Source of the DNA: Lateolabrax maculatus
Taxonomy: Eukaryota; Chordata; Actinopteri; Acropomatiformes; Lateolabracidae
DNA length: 64,000 nt
NCBI GenBank assembly: GCA_031216445.1
Contig: CM062213.1
Location: 13,703,501 to 13,767,500, forward strand
Reading direction: 5' to 3'
Part shown: positions 26,546 through 39,763 of the stretch, one piece after another
Position numbering within the stretch: the first letter of the stretch is position 1
How the letters are laid out: every line of letters starts with the position of its first letter
Notes under the pieces: model-generated
Told to the model about the DNA's origin: nothing
Seen by the model: the letters and a program-made list of their open reading frames with translations, nothing else
Database searches by the model: none
Position numbers and translations under genes: made by a program

Positions 26546-29500
26546 AGACAACAGAGAAAAATGCCATCCCAATTTTGACATTTCAGTACAATGCAAAGTA
26601 GCTGCCATTTATGGATTGTGTGGGTGTTTAAAAGTACACAGTATTGTCCTGATGTTCATTATGTCTTCAGCCCATCAATCTTATAAGAGGCCTGTGTGAA
26701 CCATATGATTTGGAGAAGTGGTAAAGTGTTCTGCTTATCCTCCGCTCTGCTGGAATGTCAAGCCTTGCGTCCTCTGGCTACAGGGGGGTGTTCTGCACTT
26801 CCTCAAAACTAATTTTCCTCCATGCCTAGTCCATTCTCTTCTGGGAATGGATTTAAACTGCAGCCACGGCAACAATATGTACCAGTAGCAATAAAAAGTC
26901 TCCACTGCTAAAGCAATGAGGCATTTTAATAGGATGAGTTGAGACTGTTGAGAAGGCAACCAGGTTTCCTCTCCCTCGCTGTCTGTCTCTTCCTCTCTTT
27001 CTGAGAGTTGCAATTGTTTGAAGTTTGGACTCAACAGGGATTTGAATGATTTAAGGTGAAGACGAAGGGTTAGATGTGTAGCGTGGAGGCATGGAGGAGA
27101 TGGGGGAGCTGGGTTCTTAAAAGTGTGATCATTATCTGCACCTCCTGTTGCGAAGAGAGCACCACAACACCCAGGCAGTGGCACCTCACTTGGGAGAATT
27201 ATACTAAACACTCTGTCAGAGCCAATTTTTTGTCTCATCGCAGACATACAATGAATCTTTTTCAATGATGAGTCCGGTGTGTATAATTAATGGAGACATG
27301 TATCCTCCATCACACGAGAGTCTGCTGTGTTAGGCTTCAGTCAGACACACTGCACTATCATCGGACCTCAACATAACTCCATTCCAGCTTACCTTGTCTT
27401 AAGAGCTGCTTGCTGCAAGTTTCCCAATCCTGGACCTACACTCTGATCCTCTCCAGATGCACAGGTGCAAATAAAGCATCCAGTAGGTTCATAAAACACA
27501 ACCAGGAAGAAATACTTCACTCAATCCATAACATGAAATCTCTACTCTAAAATATGGTGGAAATAAATACGAGATACCCACCAAGTTCTTGTGGTCTTAT
27601 TTCCTATAGTCCATTTCCTTTTCTGATGAAATAAACAATAGAGTACGTTGCTGCATGCAAAGTTATGATGAGGGACCAATGTGAAGGAAATGTGGGAGAA
27701 AAGGGCTATAAGAGGAAGTGATATTGGTGAGGAATATTCTCATTAGTCAATTCCTCTCTCAACTCCCCTGTCAATAAAAGCCAGTCTCATAATGTGCTCT
27801 TAACCCGAGCCATGACCTAGACACAGGAAATCTATATTAAACGAACGGATGAAGACAGCTTTCATCAAAAATCATCTGGGAAACAAAGACTGAGCCAGGG
27901 GGAGGGAAATAGTTAAATGAGCACTCTGGCTTTCATTAATCTAATTAGCATATGGAGACATATCAGTCTCACTGATAGTAATAATATTATCTCAGAGGCA
28001 GAGTGTCATACCGGAAAGAAATGCAATGCTTAATGTCACAGTTAAAGTACTCCCCAGTTCTCCTTGAATTGGCTTTCACTGGCTTGCTCTGTGAAGTTTC
28101 ATTCAGATAGAGCTTGCCTGGAAAGTCTAAGTGCAGAGGAATGTCTGTTTGAGATGTATCCTGTCTTAGAGTTGGCATCTTTCTTGCAGCTCCCTTTTCT
28201 GGTTCTGCTCCACTGCCTGTCTGCCCTTATACCTGCATGCCTTTTTGCAGGCTCATTTTCTCTTAGGTGGAAGTTTAAATCAGTGCAGTGCCATCACAAC
28301 GCGGCCATCTGCCAACCAAACCGAAGGAACGCCATCACCAGCTGCCATCCAGGGCAGCACTTCTGTCGCCTCTGCTAATAGACCTAAGACACACAGGGGT
28401 CAACTGTCATCTGTGAACTCTGACCCTTAACGAATGCTGCAACATGAAATCAGTAGCACGCCACAATGCCCTCCCGCTGAACCGCAAACTTGGAAAGATT
28501 TCAGAGTGATTTAAACAATACAGGCCAGCTTCCTCTGCCCCTGTATGGACATGAAAGTGGATGTGTGCCGCCCAGCTGTCCTCCCTGTCCTCCCTGCAGC
28601 CAAATTCAGGAGTGGAAACTTTTCACAAGTAAAAGTCTATGGGGATCCTGCTACCAGTGACAGCCTCCGTGGCTCTGTCAGTTCATTACTGGGGCTTTCG
28701 TTCCATTACAAAGCAAAACAGATAACCACAGAGTCATTATTTATTTAAGGCCATTACCAACCACTGTAGAACAAAGGCTGCCAATGTGCGAGTAAGTACT
28801 TCTAAGCCCTGTTCAGCTATTAAGAGCAGATACACTCAACTAAAAATGAAAATCGGAAGATGAAATAAATTAAACACTGAAAAAGTACCTTAGCTATGAA
28901 GTAACTAAATTGCAAACACTGCAATAAAGATGGGTCATATTACTTAGGGTTGCAAGCCAATTAGCAGTATTTGTTTGCTCCTTATGTTGTATGCATCTGA
29001 CTTGACTTGATCTGACTTGACTGTATGCATATGTCATAACTCTTTTGGTTGATCTCAGTTTTCTTTTTCTTTGTGTCGTGGCAGTTTGTTTTTAATTTGC
29101 ATTCTGCTGTTGTAATTTTTCTGCTTTCCTTGATTCATTAATCTAGTTATTCTCTCAATATAATGATTAAATGTTCTGCATTAATCTGCATTTTAACTCA
29201 ATTGTGTTCTTCAACGAAAGTAATGCAATAAAAATGTCATAAATTCCTAATTTGAAAGTGAGCACTGTAGGCCATTAGTTTACCATCATTTAAAATGATA
29301 ATGAGGGCCCGTTAGATCACTGCCTCTGTCTTTGGAAACATTTGTGTAGTCTGCATCTTGTCAAAATGTAACAGCAACCCCCCAGTACCAGTATTTTCAT
29401 CTGGTTTTAGAACCTCAGGAGTCCCTGCTATGCCATGATTAGTTCTTTCACTGGAGGAAGTCTAGTGAGGAAGAGGAAGAGAGATGGCGAAATGCTAGGG

Positions 29501-29604
29501 GAGTGAGGGGCTGCCTCTCTCTGGCTATTGTTTAGACACAGTTCCTCTCACGCTGCATTGACCACAGACAGGGCGTGGCTGAGGGAGGCCAGGGAGGGAG
29601 TATT

Positions 29605-29621
29605 GGGGGGGGGGGGGGGGG
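29605..29621 (+). repeat. Homopolymer run of 17 G
   Basis: A pure G run following AGGGAGGGAGTATT. It could form a quadruplex on the plus strand and is a likely assembly or sequencing length-error site. Confidence 0.9.
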
Positions 29622-30299
29622 TATTCGGGCGGTGATGGATACATGGGGACGGTTGGAGTGCATTGCATACTTTCTCTGCATGTGGACAGCGAACAGGAAG
29701 GCGGGTGGTCCCTCGAGAGCATTACAGAGAGAGAAAGAGCTGGAGTGGGTGGGATTTTGCCCTGGTAGTTTAGCGCTCTGTTCCCAGCCCTGCTCATGTA
29801 CAAGATGAAGTAATGAGAGACCCGGGGCCTCTGACAAACTCAGGCCAGATGGGGAGAGGATTCTTCCCCACAATTACTCTGCAGCAGAGAGCATTAAAGC
29901 CTCTACAGAAAAAAAGATAATCACTGGGTCTTTTCAGAGAATACTTAATCAACACTGTTTTACAGCACACTGTACAGTTTGGAGGATGTTTTTAAAGGTT
30001 CCAGCTGTGTTATCTTCATCAATCCCTGAATACAATATCCAAGCGTACGACCATTTCTAAATGGATGGGTTGCAGTTGGAGGTGCATTTTACTTTGTAGA
30101 CAAAAGGTAAAAGTATTTTTTTGTCACCCTCTACAAAAAAAAAAAGGCTATTTAGAGTCAAGGAAGGAAGGAAAGGAAAAATGTTTAGGTCTGAGTATAA
30201 TAGAAAGCCTTTAATATTTAATGGCTGACACCAATGCTGAATACCGTTGAAACACACTAATATGCTAATTCAGAAATCATGTTTTTTCTTTCAGTGGTG

Positions 30300-30541
30300 T
30301 AGCCTGGCATCGCCAGACTAATTTGCTAACCAATCAGAGCAAAGAAACGCCGTCCTGTCAAGCGGTACATCCTGTCAGAAGTTCAGCAAACATATATTTC
30401 TTATGCAGTTGTTTGTTCTTCTTTTAGAGAATATCTATCGTCCAGTCCGTTTAATACTGCTGCTGTAGCCAGATGTCGAACGCTCCGCATCGACGGCCAC
30501 CATCTTGGTTATTTACGCAGTTTCGTCTAGTTCCCAGACTA
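30300..30541 (-). mobile_element. Pack-MULE-like element, copy 4 (242 bp, internally deleted)
   Basis: Ends are TAGCCTGGCATCGCCAGAC and TCTAGTTCCCAGACTA. Flanking 9-mers TCAGTGGTG (30291-30299) and ATAGTGGTG (30542-30550) agree at 7 of 9. The second arm of the hairpin seen in other copies is deleted. On the minus strand CCAAGATGGTGGCC is preserved, the ATG with a YY1-like context, and the helicase fragment follows with frameshifts. This short copy shows that both termini are retained while the interior shrinks, typical of non-autonomous DNA elements. Confidence 0.75.
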
Positions 30542-33500
30542 ATAGTGGTGGGTTGTTAATACTAGAATAAAAATAAGCCTCTGTCACTGTCACTATGGAG
30601 AATAAGCCATTTACAGGTAAGAATCAGATCTGTAGTGCAATTGGGAACCAAACACATCAAAATTTACCCCAAATCGAAAGTGAATGATTTAAATTGCTGA
30701 ATGTTTCATCACATTTCTACAGCATAATGTTTAGCTTCCACTCACTGTTCTGGTAGAAGCTCTGTGAAGCTCTGAATTGCTCCCCAAAATTCTCCTTGGG
30801 AGTTAGTAGTTAGTAGGTTTTATGTCTTGTACCTATAGCTTTCTATCAGTGAAACAGTTATTTTAAAACACAGCTGTTCATTTTTTGTTCAGCCTGGAGA
30901 ATCAACCCCATCAATTTCTGTCACCCTGAACATCGTAAATAGCTCCTCTCACTATGCAAAGCAATGGTCCTAACTTTTACCCTGTTATTTTACCTTGACT
31001 GTGACCTACTGTGACGCTCTGGGACAAGTGAAATTGGACGATTCACACATACACCACTGCTTTCTCCCTTTGTGTTTGGCACATTGTTCCTTGTGTCACC
31101 CGGTGCTGCATGAGTAGCAAACAGCTGCCTTAAGGTTGGTTTTAGAAAGGTTTATGGATTAGTATTGGCAGACTCCCATGAGTCTGTGATGAGCTCTTTC
31201 TCACTGACCGACTGCAGGGAACTGAGCTACCAAGAGTATAAATAATGTAATATCCCATAAGGTTGGCTTACATTGATTTTAGAGGACAAAATATTTTCAT
31301 GCAGCCTCTTTTCTCTCAGACAAATTGAGTGCAAGCTGGATGTGAGTTTGTTTTTCTCACAAGTCAGATGGACATTAAATGTGGCAGCAATGCAGTTGAT
31401 TGGTGCTGAAACATCAGTGCCGTTTAAGAATGTTAAACAAGGCCTTTGCCTCAATGTGATGGATTAAGGGGAAGGGCCAATAATAAAGGGGTGTCATCAC
31501 CCCAGCAATTAATACATTACTGTCAATGGCTTGAATAAAAGTTGGCAGGTTGTTTGTCACAGTCACTAAACTAAAACAAAGATAAGACATACAATAAAAC
31601 ATGTCTTGTAAAAAGATATATGCTTAGAAAAATTACACAAAATGTACAAAAGCCAAATGAAGTATAGCCTAATGCTAGATGTGGAGACTGAAAGTTTTGG
31701 GTGATTTAATCTCTTGTTCCTCGTGATTAGTTCAGTAAGAAAGACAGATTCCAAGCCCGACAGGAACAGCAGGCTGAAGTGCTGTGTTTATAGCCTTATT
31801 GGACATCTGTCAGAGATGTTATTGAAGCTCCACAGGGAAACTGCAAACATTCTGACATTTTGGCACAGTGTTAATATATTTACAGGAAGTCAGTTCATGC
31901 ATATTAAAATACGTTGTCTGTGCGGCGGCTTTGATCCTGCACAGGGCAGAGCCAACAAATAGACTAACAAACAGCCTAGCCTTGAGAGGGATACACACCT
32001 AAAGAACATTTAATCTCCCTAAGCCACTGGACCCTGGTGCTGGCTCATCACATACCAAACTGCCTAACCCGAGAGATCTCTCCGAGGAATCATCTTAAAC
32101 TTAAAATCTTAAAGAAAACATCCTTAAGCTAAGCGGTTCTCAGGCTCATCCCTCTTTATGCAGGCAACGTGAGGGCTCTGTCGGGTTAGTTTGTCAGTTT
32201 GAAGGAAAAGAGGGTGATGGAGGGCTGTGTGGCTGTGTTTAGTTTGATCAGTCACCTGACTGCTGGCCTGGCCTCTGGGAACAGGAAGTATGACATCACT
32301 GCTCTGACATTCAGGAATGTGGGAATGTCAGGCTGCCTGTTCACACTACTGGAACGAAACAGAGACAGAGAGCAAGCAGGATGGACACCACAGATAACTC
32401 ACTACAGCCGAGTTTTTCTAACCCCAGAGACTAAATGGGTTACCCAACTGCAGCTTACGTCTTGTGAAATAATTACTTTTAAGAGGACACAAGCATAGAC
32501 AAGTGACTGTGATGAAAGCTGCCTTACCTGCGTACTTTGTGTGTGCCTGGAGGATTAGAAAGTATATCCACTAGGCAGCAGATGAGGGCCACCCAATTAA
32601 AAAAACAATATCCTAAACCAAAGCAGCGAAGACATGTATGGATTAACCTCCCAAATCACTCTCTCCTATGTTTTCCATAATGTAACTTGATAGAAAAATG
32701 TTTAGGCGTCATTATGACATCAGTGTTATTTTTTCAGAAGACCTTATACGTATACATCATGTGTAAAATCCATGGAGTGCCACTTGAGGATGCATCGCAT
32801 TGATTCACATGCTAATAGTGAATTAAAAACAGGTACAGCATCAGTGCTCTAAAACCACATTTCACACAGATCTGCCCTTAGCCTTTAGGGCCACCAGTGG
32901 CTATGAGGAATCACTTGCTGCTGAATTACATTTTCCCAACACAGGCGGCTATTTAATGGACACTGACAGTAAGCTGCGTGGTCATCTCAATGACCCCCAG
33001 GCTTCTAAACATATCCAAGTGAAATGCAGAACACAGACACCCTGAGGCCAAAGACCGGCAATGTGAGGTCTTTAATTGAGGGGCATTTTCACGATTTCAA
33101 CAAGCCAAACTTTCTGTACACACAGGCGATGAAAAGATGACTCTCTCATGCCATCTTATATTCCCTTGTAAGCTTTAAGTGTGTTGTGGCTAATTAGTTA
33201 CTAAATAAATTGATTTGATCATGACGGTGGTATTTGCTGTTCAGTTCACACATCAGGGCAACAGGCAAACAAGATCACGGGGACTTCCCCTGACATTGTT
33301 GTTCCGATCATTATAAAATGAAACTCATCATTAATGAATCCAAGATGTCAGCTATATAAAAGTAGCTTAACAGAATCTGTCGTAAGCAGATTTAATTAAA
33401 CACAGGCCATCTTACACAAGCTAGGCAAACATTAAAGAGCTATAAAGATAAAAAATTCAAGCAAGTGTATTTAGGAATGCAACAACTAAATATAAAACTT

Positions 33501-34094
33501 TATTATATATAATGTTTAAGTTAGTACTTACAGAAGAATTTGATTTCATGACATGTAGCCAAAACTTACAATATTTTTTCAGTCCCACAAAAACATCAGT
33601 TTAAAACTAATTCCTCATTCATCACATCTCTTTCCCAGCTAAGTGGCGGTGCCATGGTGTCGCCAGCCCCCATCAGAGATGTTGGCATACAGTTCCTGGG
33701 CCTAAAGCTCAGTTTGAGACTCATTGCCAGACTTGAGGAGAAAGCAGAGAAGGAGCCAGAACTGAAGACTGAGTGCAGCCCCAGAGGAGCCCAGCTGCTG
33801 CCTGGGAAACCAAACCCCGGACCAGCTCTGGCCCACGCTCTCTAACCCCAACCCCTCCCATCTAATAACAACACCCATTCTGGTGTGGAGTTTGGGGAAA
33901 AATAAGTCAGTGGAGGAATGGTGGAACAGTCACCCCGCAGCACATTCCCAGAATACTTCCCACTGTTGATTTCAAAACACTCACACATGTTCATGTTCTC
34001 ACTCTCACACACACACAGAGGCAGGGGATTGGGCGTGAGTGCACACACATTGACTCACACACGTTCACATACATGCACATGCTGTGACACTCAC

Positions 34095-34302
34095 CCCGGT
34101 AGTGGACGCTCTCATCGTGATGGTTGTGCTGGTGGTGGTTCTCCAAGGCAGGGGGGCTGCTGGCACCCAGTTCTGCCAGTCTGCGGCTGGTGGCAGAGAG
34201 CTCGGAGCGGAGGTTGGTCACTTCCTGACTGGCAGACTGGATGGCTCCATCAATCCTTTGTGCCAGCTGTTTGTTGTCTTCCATCATTTTAAGGATTTTC
34301 CC
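34095..34302 (-). CDS. kazn: kazrin, coding exon containing the MMEDNKQL start
   Basis: This 208-bp exon gives 69 codons plus one base. It starts in phase 0 after the acceptor TGGTCCTCAG (AG at 34304-34303) and ends at an optimal donor G/GTGAGT (GT at 34094-34093), leaving phase 1. The product reads GKILK, then MMEDNKQLAQRIDGAIQ, SASQEVTNLRSEL and SATSRRLAEL. This closely matches my recollection of the N terminus of human kazrin, which begins MMEDNKQLALRIDGAIQ. Two adjacent ATGs (34287-34285 and 34284-34282) are the start of the shorter isoforms in mammals; here the frame is open upstream through the splice site, so the exon can also be internal in a longer product. The last 25 residues are His/Asn-rich (HHQHNHHDE) where the mammalian protein is Gly/Ala/Pro-rich, a low-complexity linker. 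A CA-rich microsatellite begins about 70 bp past the donor. Later coiled-coil and SAM exons were not found in the window. Confidence 0.93.
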
Positions 34303-34434
34303 CTGAGGACCAAATCCACACAGAGCAGCATGATGTCAAGTGGAGCATTAGAAGGGGTGAAGCTAAGACCCCTTTCCTCGTACTTCTCCTCCTCCTCCAC
34401 CTGTGCTTCTTCTCTCACAGTTTACTTCGCACAT

Positions 34435-34458
34435 AAAAAAAAAAAAAAAAAAAAAAAA
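34435..34458 (+). repeat. Homopolymer run of 24 A
   Basis: An uninterrupted A run about 130 bp upstream (in gene orientation) of the kazrin MMEDNK exon; a poly-T run on the gene's sense strand. No recognisable SINE body adjoins it. Confidence 0.9.
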
Positions 34459-36479
34459 GAAGCCAAAACGCCGGTCCCTCTTCTGTTCTCCGCTGAGCAG
34501 CACAGGGATGATGTCTACCTGTTACTGCGTAAAGAATAACGTCTGTGTGGCCGAGCACTACACAGTCAGAGAAAGCATGTGTACGTGAGCAGGGCAAGGG
34601 AGAAAGAGAGTGAGCGCGGGAAAAAGAGAGGGTAAGAGAGAACGCAAAGGGAGCAGAGAGGGAGAAAAAAGACAGAAGAGAAAAAGAGATGCAGCTCAGC
34701 AGGCGGAGGGGAAAGTGAGTGCTCCCGCCGAGGAGAATGTGCTGTGAGCAGCTGCTCTCAGAGAGGACCCAGCACACACTGAGATGACATGCAGCCTTTT
34801 AAATGGATTGTACCATGTGCTGGAGGACCAGGGGAGAGGGAGGGGGGGGGACGCAGTTGGACTGAACTGCTCTCCAGCAACTCTCCAACTACAGTGTGTT
34901 GTGTATCCCACACCCTATGGAGTCTGTAATGAGTTGGCAATCGGGTCCGTAATAGGGAAATACAGATTGTTTCTCTTTACTTCTTCCTCTCTCCGTGTCC
35001 CTGCACTCAGCGCTTGGCAGCAGTATTGAATCCTTTGACAAGCACTTGTCAAGCCCTCTATATCTTTTCACTCCTGCTCCCACATTCCCTTCCTCCCTCT
35101 CACTCACACACCCGCTGTCTTTTTGTCTCTCCCACCCCCTCTTTTTTCATTCCATTATATATTCATCTCTTTGTCCTGGGAAAGCTCACCCCCACATTGG
35201 TGGAAGGGGATAGGGGCTGGCTCAAGTCGCCCAAGGGGAAAACATTTCAACTCTGAGAGCAAACTTAACAGAGGACAGAGGCACAGCCGTCTAATGGGCT
35301 AAACACAAAGAGAGGCCCCGAGAATTACAATCGAGCTGTGGTGAGAACATAGTCGTGCTTTATTTCTTTGATCAAAAACAGTTGGAAGGATTATATTTCA
35401 GTTTATCTGTGGGCCCAGCAAACAAACACCACCACCATCAATTTTTATCTGTACAGCTGTAAAATTCCATCACACTCATAAAAGGTTATAGACGCGGGAT
35501 AGACTGTTCGTCTTAACTTAAAGCAATCCCGGCTATTGCTGAGCCATCACAACTTTGAATCTGTGTTTGACATTTCATTTCCCAAGTATGAAAACACATC
35601 CTGTCACTGGCAAGAAACTGAGGCAGATGAGTGATACATCACTCAGATTCTGTCATCCGAGGCTCTGGTGATAACGGCTCAATGCTCATTGGTATTCACA
35701 CAATGGCAGACGGAGACAAACAAAGATGGGTCCGCAAGCGTGTGAGACTGACGATGGAATGAGACACACAACTTCTTGGTTAAACTGGTACTTTGTCCAT
35801 CGTACTCTGCTCTATGATGAAATCTGTGTAGTGACGGTGTTACAGATCAAATCATGACTAAGACTATCAGACAGGCGCCCATTAGTGTGGCCTTGGAGAA
35901 TATTACAACTGGCCTATCTCAACTTATCAGCTACTGTACTCTCCATAGTACATACGATAATACAGGTGAGCGATATAACAGATTGTTCTAATGGTTGAGA
36001 TTTATAATGAGGTAGCTATCACTTAAAATCGCTGATTGTATTCAAAAAGACCATAGACCATTGAGGACAATGTTGCAAGTTAATGAGCAGGACTATGTTG
36101 GATTCACAGGATTTTTTTTTAACTGTGATTAAGCACTTTGACTTTTCAGGTATTTTATTTCAATAATTTAGCCAGCAACATATCTATAAATGATTCCTCA
36201 ATTGAATTTACTATATCACAATGTCTTTACAAGAGCAATATAAAATAACATCTGTCTGTCCGCAAGAAAGGGAATTGAACAGACAGTTTTAAAACCCTCC
36301 ATTCTCGTCGCTAATGACATCAGTCTTCCTCAGGTTCATACAAGCACACAGACAAGTGATTAGTAAAAGCAAGGGCTTATGACAGATGTGAGAATTTGTG
36401 GAACAACATTTGGCTCCCTTATTACACCAGTAACCACTCAGTGAAGGAAACTGCTGTTTTTCTGTTTCCAAGATCAAGA

Positions 36480-36545
36480 ATATATATATATATGTATATA
36501 GAAAGTGAGAGAAAGAAAGAGAGAGAGAGTGAGAGAGAGAGAGTA
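36480..36545. repeat. (TA)n followed by (GA)n microsatellite
   Basis: A TATATA run with one TG change, followed within 10 bp by an imperfect GA-rich tract. Confidence 0.9.
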
Positions 36546-36620
36546 AAGGCCTCTGTAATAGCATGCCCATGTATGCACTACCTCATCGTAGATGGGTATA
36601 CTATGATAGAAGTAGTGCTG

Positions 36621-36800
36621 GAATGATTAGTAAATTAATCAGTCTGTCTACAGAATAATCAGACAGTTTTATATCATTGTTAATCATGTTTGAGATTTGG
36701 ACTGTTCATCAGACAAAACAAGCAATTTGAAGATGTCACTTTGTTCTCCGGGAAGTTGTCTACCATGGAAGTTTTTTACCATTTGCTGATATTTTATAGA
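36621..36800. mobile_element. Decayed copy of the GCTGCAACTAA MITE
   Basis: It contains TTTGGACTGTTCATCAGACA, AACAAGCAATTTGAAGATGT and ATTTTATAGATAAAACAATC, which match the 50507 copy in the same order. Confidence 0.5.
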
Positions 36801-36835
36801 TAAAACAATCATCAGAAAAAAGGACAGCATTCTAA

Positions 36836-37045
36836 CATGCTCAAAATGACAATACTAACATGTTAACGTTTACCAGGTAAAATAGTTACCATGGTTATCA
36901 TTTTATTAGCATGTTTGCATGCTGACATTTGTACAAAATCTCATGGCAATCCATTCAATAGTTGTCCAGATATTTCAGTATGGCGCAAAGCGGTGGACTG
37001 ACCTTGCAGTTCCTTGAGCTGGCTGACTGTTAGCATGGCTGAAAA
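36836..37045. mobile_element. Dispersed teleost repeat (ATGGCAATCCATTCAATAG family)
   Basis: A run of TAACATG/GCATGT words is followed by CTCATGGCAATCCATTCAAT, AGTTGTCCAGATATTTCAGT and a GTGGACTGACC box. The second copy is at 57450-58000. The element class is not determined. Confidence 0.55.
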
Positions 37046-39712
37046 TCATTAGTTGCAGCTACAGATTAAAGATTTTATCATATTGTGCACCACTAGTAGA
37101 TACACAGTACCATAACAAGGCTTCTCTTGTTGCATGCCTCATATTATTTTCTCCTGCTTCCTCCTCTTTCTGTCTCCAGCCCCTCTTTATCATATAAACA
37201 TTCTGTAACGTCTATCAACATCTCTACTGATCAACCAACGATACACAAACAGGACAATTATTTCAGTTACTATGGAAGACTTACACCAGCACTGGCATGT
37301 TTGATCACATCACATGTAAGCAGATCATTATCATCGTCTAGACAGTCACATCACTGTCCCCGTTTAGTGCGCTGGCCCTGATTTGTAGCTGAGGACAAAT
37401 GCAGCACGATTTGTAGCACAGGGCAGGCATCATGGTCATCTCCACCTCTTGCTTTACACAAAAGGGTCAAGTTATTCCAACACAACTGGTTTCCTTAAAT
37501 AACATGACAGCTAAGTCTTCCTTCATACGAAACCACAGTCTGCTTCGAGCTATGTGAGGCAAGGCTTTCATACGCTCAACTGTGGAATGCGAGGAAATGA
37601 ATGATTTCAGGGTCAAGGGTCGGAACATGTCCCAGATACCACATCAATAACTGGACAAATACTTTGAGGATGCATAATTCTGGCATCTCCAAAACACACA
37701 AAGTCCCCTTCTGTCTCTACAACTGGACTGAAAGCATGTACAGTATGGCCATGGCCAGACCTTAAACCAGTGCAGGAACTTGGTTGACTCCCTTAAAGAA
37801 CCAGGTCACCCACCAGTGCTTCTATGGATTTGGTTCACTTTTCCAAACTTGGCCCAGTGTTTGTGTTGTTAGTTTGCTCACTTGTTTGATGCTATTAATG
37901 GTAAGTTTAATTAAGTGTGCCGAGGGTTTGCAGTTAAAACGAGGTATTGATAAACAGTCACCATGACTGTCTGCCTGGGTTAATTGAATATCGACTAATC
38001 CTCCACACAGTGGAATGCTTTCCATTTTTTCCCGATAGCAAAGTGATATAATGCCCTGCTCAACTATTTATACAGATCTTATCAGAGGCCTGGAAAAAAT
38101 ACCCACTCCACTCTACTAGACTTACTAATGTCTATCAAATACTATGAGAAAAAAAAAAACTATGGCACCTGTCAGGGTGTGTGAGTATGGGATTGTTTTA
38201 TGTGTGAATAGGAGGAGCTGGGGAAGGAGTAAAATTAAAAATATTAGTAAAAAAGAAAACATTTTTTGTGTATTAGGAGGTGTGTTATGTCATCTGAATT
38301 ATGAATTTATTACTTGTGTGCTGTAAAGAATATTTTCCATCTTTTGTGATGATGTGAGAGCAGGGAGATCCACCAGACTGCGGAGAAAACACCCTCAGAC
38401 CTCAGCAATGTGGACCCTCCCACGTCGCTGCCTGGTGGCACACAGTGCAGGATTAAGGTTTTCACGCCCAGAGGAGGACATTTGGTGAGGAAAGATACTT
38501 TAAAAAGGGAGTGAATTGTTGAAAGCAAGACATGTGGTGAGACCAGGCTGGTGTTTGTAGATGAACTCAGGGGAAACTCCTATGAGTGAGCACATGCTGC
38601 ATGGTCATGGTAACATCTCAAGTTGTGGCTTCCCACAACTGAAGCTGAAATGCAATGAGTTACAGGTTAACAACTTATTTAGCCACATGCTACTGATGCC
38701 ACAATGTCATAACTGTACTCCAAGATAAACTCAAGATTTATACTTTAATGACATACACTATAATGTCATTATAAGCAGATATAAGTGTAAAATATTTGTC
38801 AACAACTATAACTCTTCCTGTAGGTACTCATAAATGGAGGATGGTGTATTGACGGATAATGAATAACAATATAGTAAAACGCAGTTGTAATAATATAAAA
38901 TATGCATCATAGGAGAACTTATAATTGTTGACAAATACTGCACATTGATAAACAATTAAAATGTCCTTTTATCCGCTGCCAACTACATTTTAATAGTGTG
39001 TTATAAACTGTTTATTAAATGCTTTGTATACTGTTAATACAGATTTAGCAATCCTTAAAATGTGCATGAATTTTAAAAAATGGCCACTTGGGGGCACCCC
39101 AAAAAAAGCTGTAAACAAAAGATGGCCGTATTTCCACATTAAACAGTTAAAATGTGTTAGCAAACAGTGAAAATTAGTTTGTGAAGCTTTGCATGTCACA
39201 AAAAATATATATATATTTCCTGCAATTGCTCTTGTACAATAAATATTTTTAATTTGATTTCAACAGGAAACGCCTTGTTTTCAATAATAGCAGATCTAAA
39301 ATTGAAATATTCGGGGTTCATTTTCATGGTAGGCCTCTTTGCTTAATTGGCACTGGGAATTAAAAAATATCCTCCACTAAGAATAAAGCCCCTTCAACAG
39401 ACACACTGCTAACAGTACAGTTGTTTATATATTCCAGATAGATACTTTAGAAAGTATGTCTCAGCCTCCATATACAGTAAAGCTGCTCTGAATCTAAACC
39501 TTCAGAGGCAGCAGTTTTAAATCTCTATATCTCTGTATGTCAAAATGTTCAGTCTGCTTGGGACTGAAACAAAACGGCAGGTTTCAGGACATTTTATTCT
39601 GGAAATAAAAGCTGTCTGGGTACACAGCCAACTGTCTGCCAACATCAAAGAGTACATGAGTTTTCATTCTTTACTTGTAGCCAAGTAAATTGGCACTGCA
39701 TTTGGATTTTAC

Positions 39713-39763
39713 TTTTGTCTTTGCACCATCAGTGCACCATTTTTGTCTTGCACCATCAGTGCA
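39713..39763. repeat. Two-unit tandem duplication, 28-bp period
   Basis: Two units of TTTTGTC(T)TTGCACCATCAGTGCA lie side by side. Each contains the imperfect palindrome TGCACCATCAGTGCA. Confidence 0.75.

Larger units (their letters stand above)
1..34094 (-). other. kazn: kazrin intron (5' part) after the MMEDNK exon
   Basis: This begins at the GTGAGT donor at 34094 and runs out of the window without a recognisable next exon. The following kazrin exon should encode the coiled coil containing a REEVSRLQEE-like stretch; I did not find it on the minus strand. Contents are dispersed repeats (2702-3087, 7057-7468, 12776-12958, 14860-15093, 15845-16103, 18830-18900, 21838-21985, 26281-26545, 30300-30541) and simple repeats. 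The stretches 1-2600, 3410-7050, 7480-12770, 16110-18820, 22000-26250 and 26550-30290 hold no supported gene. Confidence 0.65.

Noticed and set aside
26735..27265. Longest open frame in the window (176 codons, minus strand)
   Set aside because: No recognisable domain, a composition like translated intron, no splice or promoter context, and no similarity to any family that I know. Best read as chance in a GA/CT-rich stretch.
33654..33845. 63-codon plus-strand frame beside the kazrin exon, checked on both strands as a possible next exon
   Set aside because: The minus-strand translation does not resemble the following kazrin coiled-coil segment and has no suitable phase-1 acceptor; the plus-strand frame has no motif.
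33991..34094. In-frame continuation of the kazrin exon past YRG
   Set aside because: The frame stays open only through CA-rich DNA after a perfect G/GTGAGT donor, so the exon ends at 34095.
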